Shown here one piece after another: positions 13,401 through 24,694 of a DNA stretch of 64,000 nucleotides. Position numbers and translations under genes: made by a program. Location: the NCBI GenBank assembly GCA_015698045.1, contig BLAL01000040.1, positions 1,466,501-1,530,500 of the forward strand, read 5' to 3'. This DNA comes from Rhizophagus clarus. Its lineage: Eukaryota > Glomeromycota > Glomeromycetes > Glomerales > Glomeraceae. Positions within the stretch are counted from its first letter, which is position 1, and every line of letters begins with the position of its first letter. The notes beneath the pieces were generated by a model, which saw only the letters and a program-made list of their open reading frames with translations, had not been told where the DNA came from and did not search any database.

Positions 13401-16400
13401 TCGTTATGATGTTGAACTTGGAAATAAATATTTTTATAATGTTGAATTTCCTCAAACTCTAAAGGCGATTTATCAATTCGAACCATGCCATCAGATGTAG
13501 CAATTGCAATTAAAGCTTCCTTACACTTTTCTAGTAATTCATTTTCTTCCATATTTGGATCTTTATTCATAGTATCAATAACTAAACTTTGTAATGTTTC
13601 TTCTTCACAAAAGCCAATAAATAAATCTTTTTGAGTAAACCTATCTCTATTTATTCCTGTGGCTGTTGACATTTGTTTTGTCCATTCCTTCAGTTGCGTC
13701 ACTAATTCCTTTTGTTCTTTACTAATAATATCGTTTAATGTCATCACTTGCTTCTCAAATCTATTTAAAAGCGGTGGATCAGCATCATTTAATTTCTTTT
13801 CATCGAGAACAAGAATGCATCTGAAATCAGGATGAACATATCTGTATAATAAAAAATGGTTTAGCTTATATGCATTTTAAAAAGATAAACGTTTCTATTT
13901 TAAATATAACTTACAGCATAGGATTTGCATAAGCTCCTAAAGCAACCCTTGTAAAATATTTGGGGTCATCAGAACTACCCATTGTAATGTAATTTTGATT
14001 CCACAAGTCGTAAAGACTCCCTATCGGGTGAACAAGTAAAATTTAATATAATAATTATTAAAATATCTGTAACGAATAAAATTTAACAAATTTACCATAA
14101 ATAATCTCTAAATCAGTTAAGATCAAAGGTTGACCGGCTTCAACACACATCTATCATAAGATGTATATGTTAATAAATTATTTAATAAATAAATTTTTAA
14201 ATAAGAAACTGTAAAAAAAGTAAAGTATACTTACCATTATTCTACTCAATACATTATAAGAATAATCATCACGATCTTCCGGAAATTGTGATCCCAATAT
14301 TACAACCGGATTAAATTTCATTTCACGTAATTGATAAGATAAAATATTTACAATAGAATCACTTTTTCCTATGACCATTAAATGCCTAGAACCTTCGCTT
14401 GTAAGATTGTCATTAATTAGAACGCTGGTGGGTATTTGTTCGTATGTCCAGTTTTTGTGCTCATTAAAGTTTTTAATAACGGGTTCAAAGTATTTCAAAC
14501 ATGCTTCAGTATGTTTTTTGATACCACCAAAATTTCTTGCTAATGCTAAATTAATATTTTTAGGAGTCATCTCTTTATCTGAAAGATTTTTTACAAGAGC
14601 ATAATAATCACGAAGTCCATGAAAATTTGGGAATTCACTTTGTCCTTTTGCTTCATATTCAGAATATGCTTCTGCAAGAGGTCTAAGCGAAGCTTTATAA
14701 TTTTTGATTTCAGAAGACGGAAGCTCTAAATTGTCTTTATCTAGTAAACGAACAGCAGTTTCAATTAGATCATCCAAATCAAATTTTGGCCTCTGCACTA
14801 ATAATGCTCTACTACTTTTACTATTATCTAATCTCCAATTTGAAATTCCTACTACAGACACAGTAGGACCATCAGCTGGATAACTTGGCTCCAATAGCGA
14901 GTGAAGAACTTTTAGAGGGTTGAAAGGACTAGTTTCTGCCAACCCAACTTCATCAAGTAAAACAACACTAATAACTGGAAATTCTTTAGAACTAGTCTCT
15001 TGATAAGCTTTAGCCTTTTGGAAAACTTTTTCGATACCATCAGAAGTAGATGATGATGAACCTTGATGAGGAATAAAAAATACCTGCAAAATAATATAAA
15101 AATAAATAAACAATTTATTAATATCATAATATAATATTTAAATTGTATACCTGAGGCAATTTTCTAAAATATTCATCATTTGAGTCGGATCCTCTAAGAT
15201 TTTGATGTACAAGTCTGATTGCTAGTGATTTCGAAGAACTATATTTCATACAAAATAACCAATTATTATATGAAGTTTTTTATATTAAAATAAAAGCAAA
15301 AAAAAACATTTACTAACCCAGGACTTCCCACGATAAAAAGTGGTATACGATTTAAAATACAAACAATAATAACCAATACATTTTCTAACAGTGCTTCATT
15401 GAATGCAGTATTTGGTGGACAAGTCATTCTTTTTATATAGTCCATTTGCTCTTCCCACATGACTTCATTAAATAATTGTTCTCTGATAATATGCCTTTCA
15501 CGAAGAAATACTTTACACATTTCTTCGCGATATTTTTTTCTCAATTCACGATCGTATAATCGAGACTGATAACATAAACCTAATGCTAATATGTAAGATC
15601 GAATAACTAGGTCTGGATATTTATTATGAGATTTCTTGTTATCTTTTTGGTTTATTGGACGTTTTTGAAGACTATTATAAAAAAATTTGACCAATTTAAT
15701 TGCTCTTTTAACATCACGTAAACTAACACTATAAGGCTCTTCAACATTACGAATAAATTCTTGTGAAGCAAATAACAAATCAGCAAGCATGGGGCTTCCT
15801 AACGTAGCCTCTAGTTGATCGTTTACCATTATGTGAATATAAATTTTTTCATCATTCGGTTGAAGTCTACCATAATCCCATACATAATCTAAAATTTGAT
15901 CTGGAAGAGGCTTAACTTCATAAACGAGACGACTTTGTTCTTCGAATCTGACATTTATTGGTTTTAATCCAACATTACTGATACTCTTTTTTCTAATACG
16001 ATATGGATTACAAGCAGCAAAAAGTCGAATGTTCGGATGGATTGGTTTACCATCAAGCATTCGGTGAGCGATAAGATCTGCCAACAGTCCGATGTAATTG
16101 CAAGTGTTTATTTCATCAAAAAATAACCATATCTCTTTATTTTGTGCCTTGTTGATTGGGTCATTCAGCTTTTTATCAGATTCCTTCATGAAATCTTTAA
16201 TGTTTTGTTCAGTAATACCAGCATGAAGATTAAGTGCTCTAAATTCTACTTCTACAACTCGAGACAAGAAACCAATTAAACTTGTCTAAATGGATATATG
16301 TAAAATAAGAAAAAAGGTGATGTGAGAAATCAACAAAATTTATAATAAAAAATTTTTACCTTCCCACATCCTGCCTCTCCACATACAACTACAGGAATAT

Positions 16401-19400
16401 TTGCTCTTGTTCTCAATAACATTAATGCCATTTTCAATAAATTATCAACTGATAAAGCATATTGTGGATAATCAATGTGGTGCATTGTTTTTCGTGCCAA
16501 GCATTCTAACGTTGACAATAATTTCTCAGAAGACATGGATCGGTAATCTAATAGTTTCCATTGTTTTTCAGTGTCAATATGTTGACTTTTTAGTAAATTT
16601 TGAACATTATTTGGAACTTTTGTTTTGTCACGATATAAAGAACAGATGGAATCCGGAGTTTGGGACATAAAAAATACTAAAAGGTGGTTAGAATCATCCC
16701 ATTGAGCAATATTTTTTAATTGCTCAATTTCAACTTCACCCGCAATTTCTTGTAATTGTGCAGATCTTGTTTGGATTGATTTTGTAGCGAAATCTTTTGA
16801 AACATCAAATAATGTGTTAAATAATGTTGATCGAACATTATTTTCTCTAATCATAAGGTTCAAATTATGAACTTCGAAAAAGGAACTTGACGATAATCTA
16901 ATTAATTGATCTGCAAGAACATTTATAAAAATATCCAAAAAGCGAAAAGATGAGATTCCAGCATCAATTCTTTTAAAGAAATACTTGTCCAAAAGTTCTT
17001 GACATAATTTAAAGTTAAGCGGTGTTCTAATAATGTCATCGTCATCATCATTAGATGATTCAGATCTGAAAAAAATATCTTTCCTATCGAGTTCCCCCAG
17101 TTCGTAAAGGCGTAAATAATTACAAACAATTTGAATTGGGCTATGTATTTCTTGGGACACCATCAATCTATTAATATTCCATATCAGGTGCGGCCTATCC
17201 AAACAATTAATAAATGGAAGAGATCTGAGCAAACGTTGATCAGAACTAGAAGCTACCTCAATGAAAACATTAGGATCCGAAAGACTTGCAATATCTGAAT
17301 TATTAGAAACGATTCCTAAAGTTAATAATTGAAATAAAAATATATTGACTTCTCCAGGGTTATCAGCGGATATTATGTTGATATGCAAACTGTCAACTTG
17401 TCGAATATGAAAATCTTTAAGCTGTCTAACAAGTGAATTATAATTAGCAGCATCGCTAATGAGGAAGCTCCTGGGAACCAGATGTCTTCTATGACTTTCT
17501 TGCTTAATCCATTCTGTTTTTCCTTGTCCTGATAATTCTGAGGTAACACATACAACTTTCGGACATGATTCACGATAAATTGCTTTCATCGCAGCATCGC
17601 TAAGTCCAATAGTAGGATGAACATTTTCAGAAAACTGATCCAAAATGTGGTGATTCATGCCAGTTTCAGAACAACATATCAATGCTAAATAATAGTCCTT
17701 TGCTTTTATCATGTATTTTCTAATATTGTTCACTAAATCATATTGTAATTCGAAATCTAGTAATTCTAAATTTGCAATGCAGAATAAACAATTTTTATAC
17801 CCATTTTTTGATGCGAAAAAACATCGTTTGATAAAAATTGAAAGTTCTTCTGCTGTGGTTGACGATGTACATATCAACAATTGCCAAGGTTCAGGGTAAG
17901 ATCCATGGTTGGCATAAAATGACATTATAATATTAGGGACCCTAAACTTATCACTACAAGCCGCGACAAATAATTCTCCACATTCTACTACATCTGAAAC
18001 AACACGTTCTCCAGAATCTTTTATTGAACGCGGATTTTTTGGAAGCTTTACAAATATATCCTTCAGTCTATCACCAATTTCTTTTAAAGTTTGATAATAT
18101 TCGTCCTTTCTACAGCTAAATCCTTTACTTTTTTGTTTATATGGTAATCTTGCTTTTCGATTAACAAATGATACGAGCGTCTGACAAATTTTAGTTATAT
18201 TAGTCTGCTTCCCAGCTTTCATGTAAAAATCATAAAATGCTAATATGTGTCTTGATGGATAAAAAGTTAAATAATAACAATTTTCTTGTGCCCTGTTTAC
18301 AATATCTTCCCTATGAAAAGGTATAATTAATATTAACTTAGATAATAATTACATCCATTAATACACAAACCTAAAAATAAATAACATAAAATGGAATATT
18401 TACCAAGATTCTAATTCCTTTTTTAGTTTGTCCGATATCTGCTTTAATTTATGAGTACCTTTGGCTGATTCATTATATTTTCGATATCCAAAATGTCCTA
18501 ATTGAGTCAATTTGTTCATTATGGTAATTATATTTTGAGCAATATCAAATTGTGATACAAACTCTTCCATTATGTTTTTGGTATTATCAATTTGCCCGTT
18601 TCCTGAATCATAGGAACCACCAGGCTTTGAAATTAAAAGCGCTCTGCCACGTAAATCCTGTAGTGCATTTATATCGTAATTACTGTCCGATTTAGAGGAT
18701 TTAGAGTGATATTTTAATGTCAAAGTACATTCGTCATCTTTTTCCTCTTTGACAAAGTAATATATGCCGATATTTACAGCATTTTGAATCTTTTCTTTCG
18801 TGACTTCTCCTCTATTTGATATGGTTTTATACATATTTTGCAAAGCCATACTGTTACTATTACATAATGTTAATTTACTCGCCAATGAAGGATTTTTATC
18901 AACTATTTCATTTAAATCCTTCAAAAATATTTCTAAAATTGAATTTGTTTTAGTCATTAAAGGAAGTAAACATTGTTTAACTTGAATAAGTGAAGAAACC
19001 GTGTCTTCTTGAATCAATCTTGTATCTGAGTGCTCGTCAACGCCATTAATCAGATTTTTCATATCATGCTCTGCTATAGTCCTTAGGAATCCAATAAATT
19101 CTTCGGATAAAGATAATTCCTTGATGAGAGCCCAACTATTGCTGTTAAATCCAGAAAATTTATCATCAAAAGTTTTAAACAAATTACTTAATCTACCCAA
19201 GCTTAAATCATCATTTAGATCGATAAATCCAGCTTCGAGCCAATCGTTTTCACTGCGTTCTACCTTGAAAATAGCTGAAACCATTGACAAAAATTTTAAA
19301 CGTTCTTTCCAATCTTTAACTTCGGAAAGATATCTTATTGTTCTCGTAAATCCTGGATCTTTCGTATCAATACCGTGACCAAATCGTAGCATTAATTTAA

Positions 19401-22400
19401 TCTCATCATCGAAATTACGAACATTATACCAGAAGGATGTTGCTTCAGAATATTTGAGAATTCTCCATTCTTCATATTGTTCACAAATAACCTTATACTC
19501 TTTTAACGCATTTTCAATTAACGTTTCTGCTATAAATTCAACTTTTATATCTTCTTGGTTAGTAATTTTTTTCTTGAAAATATTATTAAACGTTTGAGAT
19601 TTGTTAAATATATTTGTTTTCTCTGCCTTGGATATAATGTCTTTGTGAAAACCCCAATGATCTGATGATAAAGTCTCTTCTAAAGAAATTTTATCCAAAC
19701 TACTGCTTCGTTCTTTCAGTTCATCAAGGTAATTTTCCACATCGTTGGCTTTTTGACAAAATACTAAATAAAAGCCATTAAGCTTATTCAATCTTTGCTC
19801 ATAGTCACGGCAATGTTTACGAACCTCTGCTAATTTCTCTTTAGTAATTATTTCATTATCAGATTTCGCAGAATTTAAATAGTAATGAAGGAAATTATCA
19901 TCTCTTACAATTAAATCCTGAAGAAGATGCAAATCAATAGAGCTATCATTTATCATGCCAACCAACTTAATAATGGCAGTTTTAGCTTCTTTAACACGTG
20001 GGTGAGAATGAAAGTTTTCAACATTTCCGGTTGTTCTCAAAATGACATTCCAGAAATTAGCAGACTCAAATAAAGATAAGTGAAGCCGAGTGGAAAATTC
20101 TTCAAAATCGATATTTGAAGAGTTATCATTCAAATATGTCATTATGTGAATTAAAATTTCTTCACACAGTCTAAATAAATAAATACAAAAATTATTTAAA
20201 GCTCTTTTAAAAACAATAGTAATAATAAATAAACCTTACTTATTTGGGATATTTAAATTGTTATTAGTACAACCGCAAATAACCCGCATCTTCTTTAATA
20301 AATATTCATCAGGGTTTTGTACATTCGAATTAATTTTTTCTTTAATAACCCTTTTAAATACTTGCACTGCTCTTGGATCCATATTCGCAACTCTAGTTGC
20401 TGCACTAAAAATTAAAAATTCTGAAGAATGCCTAATACGATTGTACGTTATATCCATCAATTCATTCATGACGGACTGTTCATTAATAATCGAGACATCT
20501 GATAAGTGCTTAAGGACCGTGGTTACGTATGTTTCTTCATTAGACGCTACGCTAGACGACATGGTTGACATCCGATCCATGAGTCTTTTATACCATTGAA
20601 TGCATATTTGAGAAATTTTTTCATCTTTGGTATCTTTGGACTTGTCAATCCAATTTTTTAACAAAATTGGAAACTTATTTAATAGCATGTAATCTATTAA
20701 ATTTGACATGATTTCTAATATAGTAAGATATTCAGCTTTTGTCCAGAGTAAACGCACAGAATTTACAAGAGTAAATATTGCTTCAGCACGATGTTTTTCC
20801 CAAAAAGAAAGTTGCCCAGTTGTTAATAATTGAATAGTTTTTTTTCTAAATGGTTCAGCGACAAAGTTTCTAATATTTTCGGGAAGTTCGTTAAAATTTT
20901 TGTTTAATTCAATAGGGTCGTATTTAGATATAAGTTTTCCAACCCTTTCTACTAAATGTGGACAAAGTTGATTGTCGACATTTTCTGAATGAACAATCAA
21001 TTTCCAAATTTTTGGTAACATTTTCATGTTGCAATGATTAATCAACCACTAAATAATTCATATTTACGAAAAGGATTAATTGGCATAAACATAATGAAAA
21101 AAGACGTACAATTAAGACATACCTTGGCAATTTTGGCATAGATATCTTCATCAATTATTGTATCAATATATGGGATAACCATATCCAGCTTCTCGAAGAA
21201 TTTTTCAGTATAATTAACATCATAATTGAAAGAAATTGAGTCAATAAAACTATATTTAGGGTCAATATATTGTGCTATTAGAAAAATATTTAGCCATTCA
21301 AAGGACTTGCGATCAATATCGCGATGAATCAAAAGCTCAATTCCTTTCAATACTGTACGCAAATTTTCTGACGGAAATGTGTCAGGTTTGATTTCACTAA
21401 TAACTTCAAGTAAAGAACCAGGATGAAAATTGCTCGGTAGTTCATATTTTCCAATAAAATTAGAATTAAAACTACAATGTCCTAAGAGAAAGCATAAAAA
21501 AAGCCGTTTGTGAACTGGCTTTTCTTGTTTACGGCGGTTAATAAATTCAAGATTCGTTACAGATCTTGTTAATTCGCGATTACTTTTTAGAATATTGTCA
21601 TATTCTAATATTACTTCTTTGAAGTTATTCTGATTTACAGAATGATAAATGACTTCCAAGAACATATAATCATTGATTCGTTCATGATTATTCTTATTGG
21701 TTTTCATCCAAATATCGAATTGATTTTTACACACGTCTAGTACACGGTCGTCTCTTTGGTCATGTCCTTCATACTGGAACGGATGCATATTTTTATTTTT
21801 TTTATTTCCTTTTTTTATATTTATAGCATACTTATATTTAACAACAGCATTTTGAAACCTTTCAATCGGAATTCTAATAGGTTCTGAATACCAGTAAGTA
21901 TAACTTTGAAAATTCCGTTTAAATTGACGAAGTTTAACTTTAGGTTCGTTCCATCCACCAAGTTCCGGTATACTGCCGGTTACAAAAGGTTCACCCATTC
22001 CAGAAATACTCGGAGGAATATGCACGTGAAATTGTATTTTAATATGCTCATCATCTAATTCTTCTTCGTCAGTACGCATTAAATTCTTGGCCGTATTTTT
22101 GGCTGTATTATAAATGGTTGAAATGGATGGTAAAGTAATTGAACTGCTTTGTTGATTCTGAGATTGATTCTGAGACTGATTTTGAGTAGTCGATGTACTT
22201 TCTTCGTTGTTTTGCGACGTGAAAGCGCGTTGCCCAAGATTGTTTGCTGCATCCTCAGCTTGTTTTTTCTTCAATTTCTTTTTTTGGCTTTTAGTCAGTT
22301 TCTTATTTGAATTTTCCTCTTGAACTTCAGTTTCCTTTTCTTTCTCGAAATCTTTCCGTCCATCCTGTCCATGAGTTGATATAGATCCCTCATTGGTACT

Positions 22401-23057
22401 CTTTCCTTTATCTTTATTATTTTGGTTTTCCGATTTTCCAGAATTGTTATGGGAGTGGTCATTTTCCCCAGTTGAAGCTAAAGTATCTTTACCGTTATCA
22501 ACACTATCTTCATTATTTGCTTCTGAGGCATTTTCCTGAGATTGTTGAGATTTTGACTTTTCGGGATTTTTAGTTGATGATTGATTATTTTCCCCAGTTT
22601 CTGAGATTGAAGTACTATCATCTCTATAATCTTCATTATTTGTTTCTATGTTATTTTCCTGAGATTGTTGAGATTTTGGTTTTATAGGATTTTTAGTTGT
22701 TGATTGATCAATTTTCTCGGTTGCCGAAGTTGAAACAACGTCGTCATCAACATTATCATCAACATTATCATCATTATTTGTCTCCGAAACATTTTCCTGA
22801 GGCTGTTGAGATTTTAATTTTGTAGGATTATTTTTCTCAGTTGCCGAGGTTGAAGTAACATTATTATCAATAACATTATCTTCATTATCATTTTTATTGT
22901 TGAGACCACTTATTGAAGTTTGGTTGCATGGCGCAGTAAAACTTTCATTTATATTTTCGGTTGAATTATTATTAACCTCGGTTTCGGATTTTTCTTGTTT
23001 ATCTTTACCCTTAACTTTCTTATCATCATCACTTTGTTTATTTTCTTGATTATCCAT
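7445..23057 (-). CDS. RNF213: RNF213/mysterin-like giant AAA ATPase with CBM20 and RZ zinc finger, no RING (copy 1)
   Basis: One gene of 13 exons: 23057-21123, 21048-20240, 20170-18404, 18310-16360, 16285-15318, 15238-15151, 15083-14235, 14150-14096, 14020-13915, 13841-12804, 12718-10283, 10207-7954, 7870-7445. All 12 GT-AG junctions keep the frame, giving 14,682 coding bases (4893 residues). In order: disordered N-terminus with Ser/Asn/Gln repeats (1-335); CBM20 starch-binding-type domain (about 339-445, FVTGSIPELGGWN); helical stalk; a P-loop-like SELSGQGKT (1761-1769); AAA3 with Walker A GEAGCGKTS (2148-2156, spanning an intron) and Walker B IWLFFDEIN (2206-2214); AAA4 with Walker A GSPGSSKS (2474-2481, spanning an intron) and Walker B VVLLDEVG (2546-2553); the LLNRFEKQ motif in exon 10; a helical shell; an RZ finger (4001-4040, CxCGY...GDCG...CPEC..MIGG); and a Ser/Asn-rich tail. 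In vertebrates this family is a ubiquitin ligase acting on lipid droplets and on intracellular pathogens. No paired-cysteine RING appears between the AAA core and the RZ finger. Family call is firm; activity is inferred. Confidence 0.9.
7521..7688 (-). repeat. Three tandem 57/57/54-bp repeats in the RNF213-like C-terminal tail
   Basis: Units at 7521-7577, 7578-7634 and 7635-7688 each encode about 19 residues with the core NNDSASGSNS(Y/F). They are in frame, so copy-number change would lengthen or shorten the tail without breaking it. A degenerate counterpart survives next to copy 2. Confidence 0.85.
22440..22860 (-). repeat. Degenerate in-frame repeats in the disordered N-terminus of RNF213-like copy 1
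   Basis: Residues about 69-205 contain about three copies of a unit of roughly 35-40 residues: (V/T)STSATEK, then a Lys/Pro-rich KPKSQQSQEN segment, then ETNNED. The block is missing from copy 2, which explains most of the 161-residue difference in exon 1. Confidence 0.75.
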
Positions 23058-23124
23058 CGTAGTTTTTTAAGAGAAAAGGTAAAATAATCTAAAAAACTTA
23101 AATAAAAAAAAATTTATTTAAAAA

Positions 23125-23270
23125 GAGTAAGGATAGGCGCGTTTTAACCTACCCAAGAAAAAAGGGAGACAAAAAAAAGAAATTTTTTTTTTTTATTTTT
23201 ATTTTTTATTTTCTGGGGCATGTTTTATACAGGAAAAACTCGTTTTCTTAGTCACATGAGTAAACTATAA
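23125..23270 (-). promoter_or_regulatory. Conserved upstream block of RNF213-like copy 1
   Basis: This segment is shared with the region upstream of copy 2 (39575-39745): GGATAGG...CCTA(T/C)CC, a poly-A/T stretch, then TTTCTGGGGCATGTTTT and GGAAAAACnCGTTTT. It lies 70-210 bp before the ATG, so it is a likely core promoter or leader. The inverted repeat is imperfect here (GGATAGG / CCTACCC). Confidence 0.45.
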
Positions 23271-23537
23271 CTTATTCAGTTATGGCTTTAATCTACCATC
23301 AGTAAAAAGATAAGACCGTAATTGTTTCTCAAAATGGTATTATTGAACTTTTACAGACTCAAATTAGGGATATCTTTTAACAAAAAATTCCTTCTTTACC
23401 ATAATTTACCATATTCGTGATACTATCTATAACAGATATAGTATTAAGATGAGGTGATATAGTTGATTTCAATATATGTTGTACGTGGGAATGAAGGAAA
23501 TGTACGCTTTAATTTTACCCTTTTTATTCAATGTTTT

Positions 23538-23545
23538 TCACGTGA
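23538..23545. promoter_or_regulatory. TCACGTGA palindrome (E-box type) upstream of RNF213-like copy 1
   Basis: Perfect 8-bp palindrome with a CACGTG core, matching the binding consensus of bHLH factors such as Cbf1. A paralogous copy at 40060-40067 sits at the corresponding place upstream of copy 2. Confidence 0.4.
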
Positions 23546-23601
23546 GTACAAATGTGAAACGCAAAATATTTATCTGAAAATCTTTATTTGATAATACTGA
23601 T

Positions 23602-23830
23602 ATGAGGGGTGTTTCGTAGAAGCGATTTGGAGTTTAGTCATGTGTACCTTTTCCACCCAATCCACGATATGCAGCGTATAACAATGAAATCTCTCATAGT
23701 TTCCAAAACATTACAGCACGTAATTGTTATATTTAATATTTTCAGTCTTCTAATGTGGAATATCATAAGACAAGCATTTTGATGAGGCAATTTCTTATAT
23801 CGTAAACACCTTGTTCTCAAGGGAGGTACA
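23602..23830 (-). pseudogene. Decayed 3' fragment of the GH18 chitinase gene
   Basis: On the minus strand this segment matches the 3' part of the intact chitinase at 40219-40565: first the 'GAACAAGGTGTTTA' and 'AAGAAATTGCCTC' stretch, then 'ATATTAAATATAACAA', 'GTAATGTTTTGG' and finally the 'GGATTGGGTGG' stretch near the C-terminus. About 110 bp in the middle is missing, and several small indels break the frame. A 60-codon open frame at 23638-23820 is the out-of-frame remnant. Similarity stops near 23826, marking the edge of the duplicated segment. It cannot make chitinase. Confidence 0.85.
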
Positions 23831-24577
23831 TCTATAGAGGGTTGACTAGTGAAGGTTTGTATTGTTTTTAAATAAATGAAATATCTGCAAATTTAAGCAA
23901 TTTTCTTGAATTTGTCAGAACAACTTAATTTTATAGAACTGGATGAAGAGAATAAAAAGAATGAAGAAACAAACAATACTAAGTCACTTGATAAATTTGT
24001 AGATTATATACCACCAATTAAAATCTATTCCAAGGTCGTGCTTTCTTCTTTATGAACTCGATCATGATTTAGACTTAATAGTCTAAATTGGGAGTAGTTC
24101 AATTATCCACATTCAAGCTGAATAAGTCAAATAGAGAATTCAAGTGATGGAAATGAAAATTTGGGAAGGAAAGAAATTGTGGATTCCCAAATTATTCCTA
24201 CTTAGAAGAAATCAAGCAAAAAAGAACGTAATTAAGTGTGCATTATCGGATTATTTTATTAACGATATTTATCTTAACGGCCTCTTCACTCGTAATATTT
24301 AATTTTGTACTTTATTGTTATAAAATATAAGCCTTTTTTTCCTCATCGTTTTATTTTATGATTATGTACGCTAATACATTTGAACAATAAAATTGATTAT
24401 TTTTTTATATGAAAGCTTTATTTATTTTTCAATTGAAGATACAAAGCAGAATAAAAAACAATGTTTATTGAAGTATATAAAAAAAAAAAACAAAAAAAAT
24501 TATTTTGCGCTCTCATTTTGTTGCTATTTAGCATATAGTGGTGCTTTTTTCTTTTTTTGAAAAAAAAAGCAAACCTT

Positions 24578-24694
24578 CAGACGTGCGACCTTGTATAAGG
24601 ATTTGAACTAGATGTAAAATCATTACTATTAAGACTATTAAATTGTTTTGTTTGATATTGTAAAAGAATTTGAACATGATAAAGTCTGAATACA
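24578..24694 (-). pseudogene. Untranslated remnant of the C-terminal tail of RNF213-like copy 2
   Basis: Past the premature stop of copy 2, the DNA still resembles the tail repeats of copy 1 (the TTTGAAC, AGAATCATTA and CCTTGTATAA stretches), but it is diverged and out of frame. Similarity to copy 1 fades at about 24575. Confidence 0.7.

Larger units (their letters stand above)
23058..24694. other. Spacer between the two RNF213-like genes
   Basis: Contains the 5' leader of copy 1, a conserved upstream block, a decayed chitinase fragment (23602-23830), a stretch of unrecognised sequence (about 23.85-24.57 kb), and the degenerate remains of the C-terminal tail of copy 2 (about 24578-24694). 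A stop-to-stop frame at about 23890-24055 (plus, reading NFIELDEENKKNEE) might be a fragment of a foreign gene but has no start or recognisable domain. Confidence 0.6.

Noticed and set aside
7888..23057. About ten separate medium to large open frames on the minus strand as independent genes
   Set aside because: GT-AG junctions between neighbours keep phase without exception, restore two Walker A motifs and the RZ finger, and recur identically in the second copy. They are exons of one gene.
23638..23820. 60-codon minus-strand open frame as a small gene
   Set aside because: It is an out-of-frame stretch of the chitinase 3' remnant; the DNA, not the peptide, is similar to the chitinase gene.
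23890..24055. Stop-to-stop frame reading NFIELDEENKKNEE as a gene fragment
   Set aside because: No start codon, no recognised family and only about 50 codons; noted in the spacer entry only.
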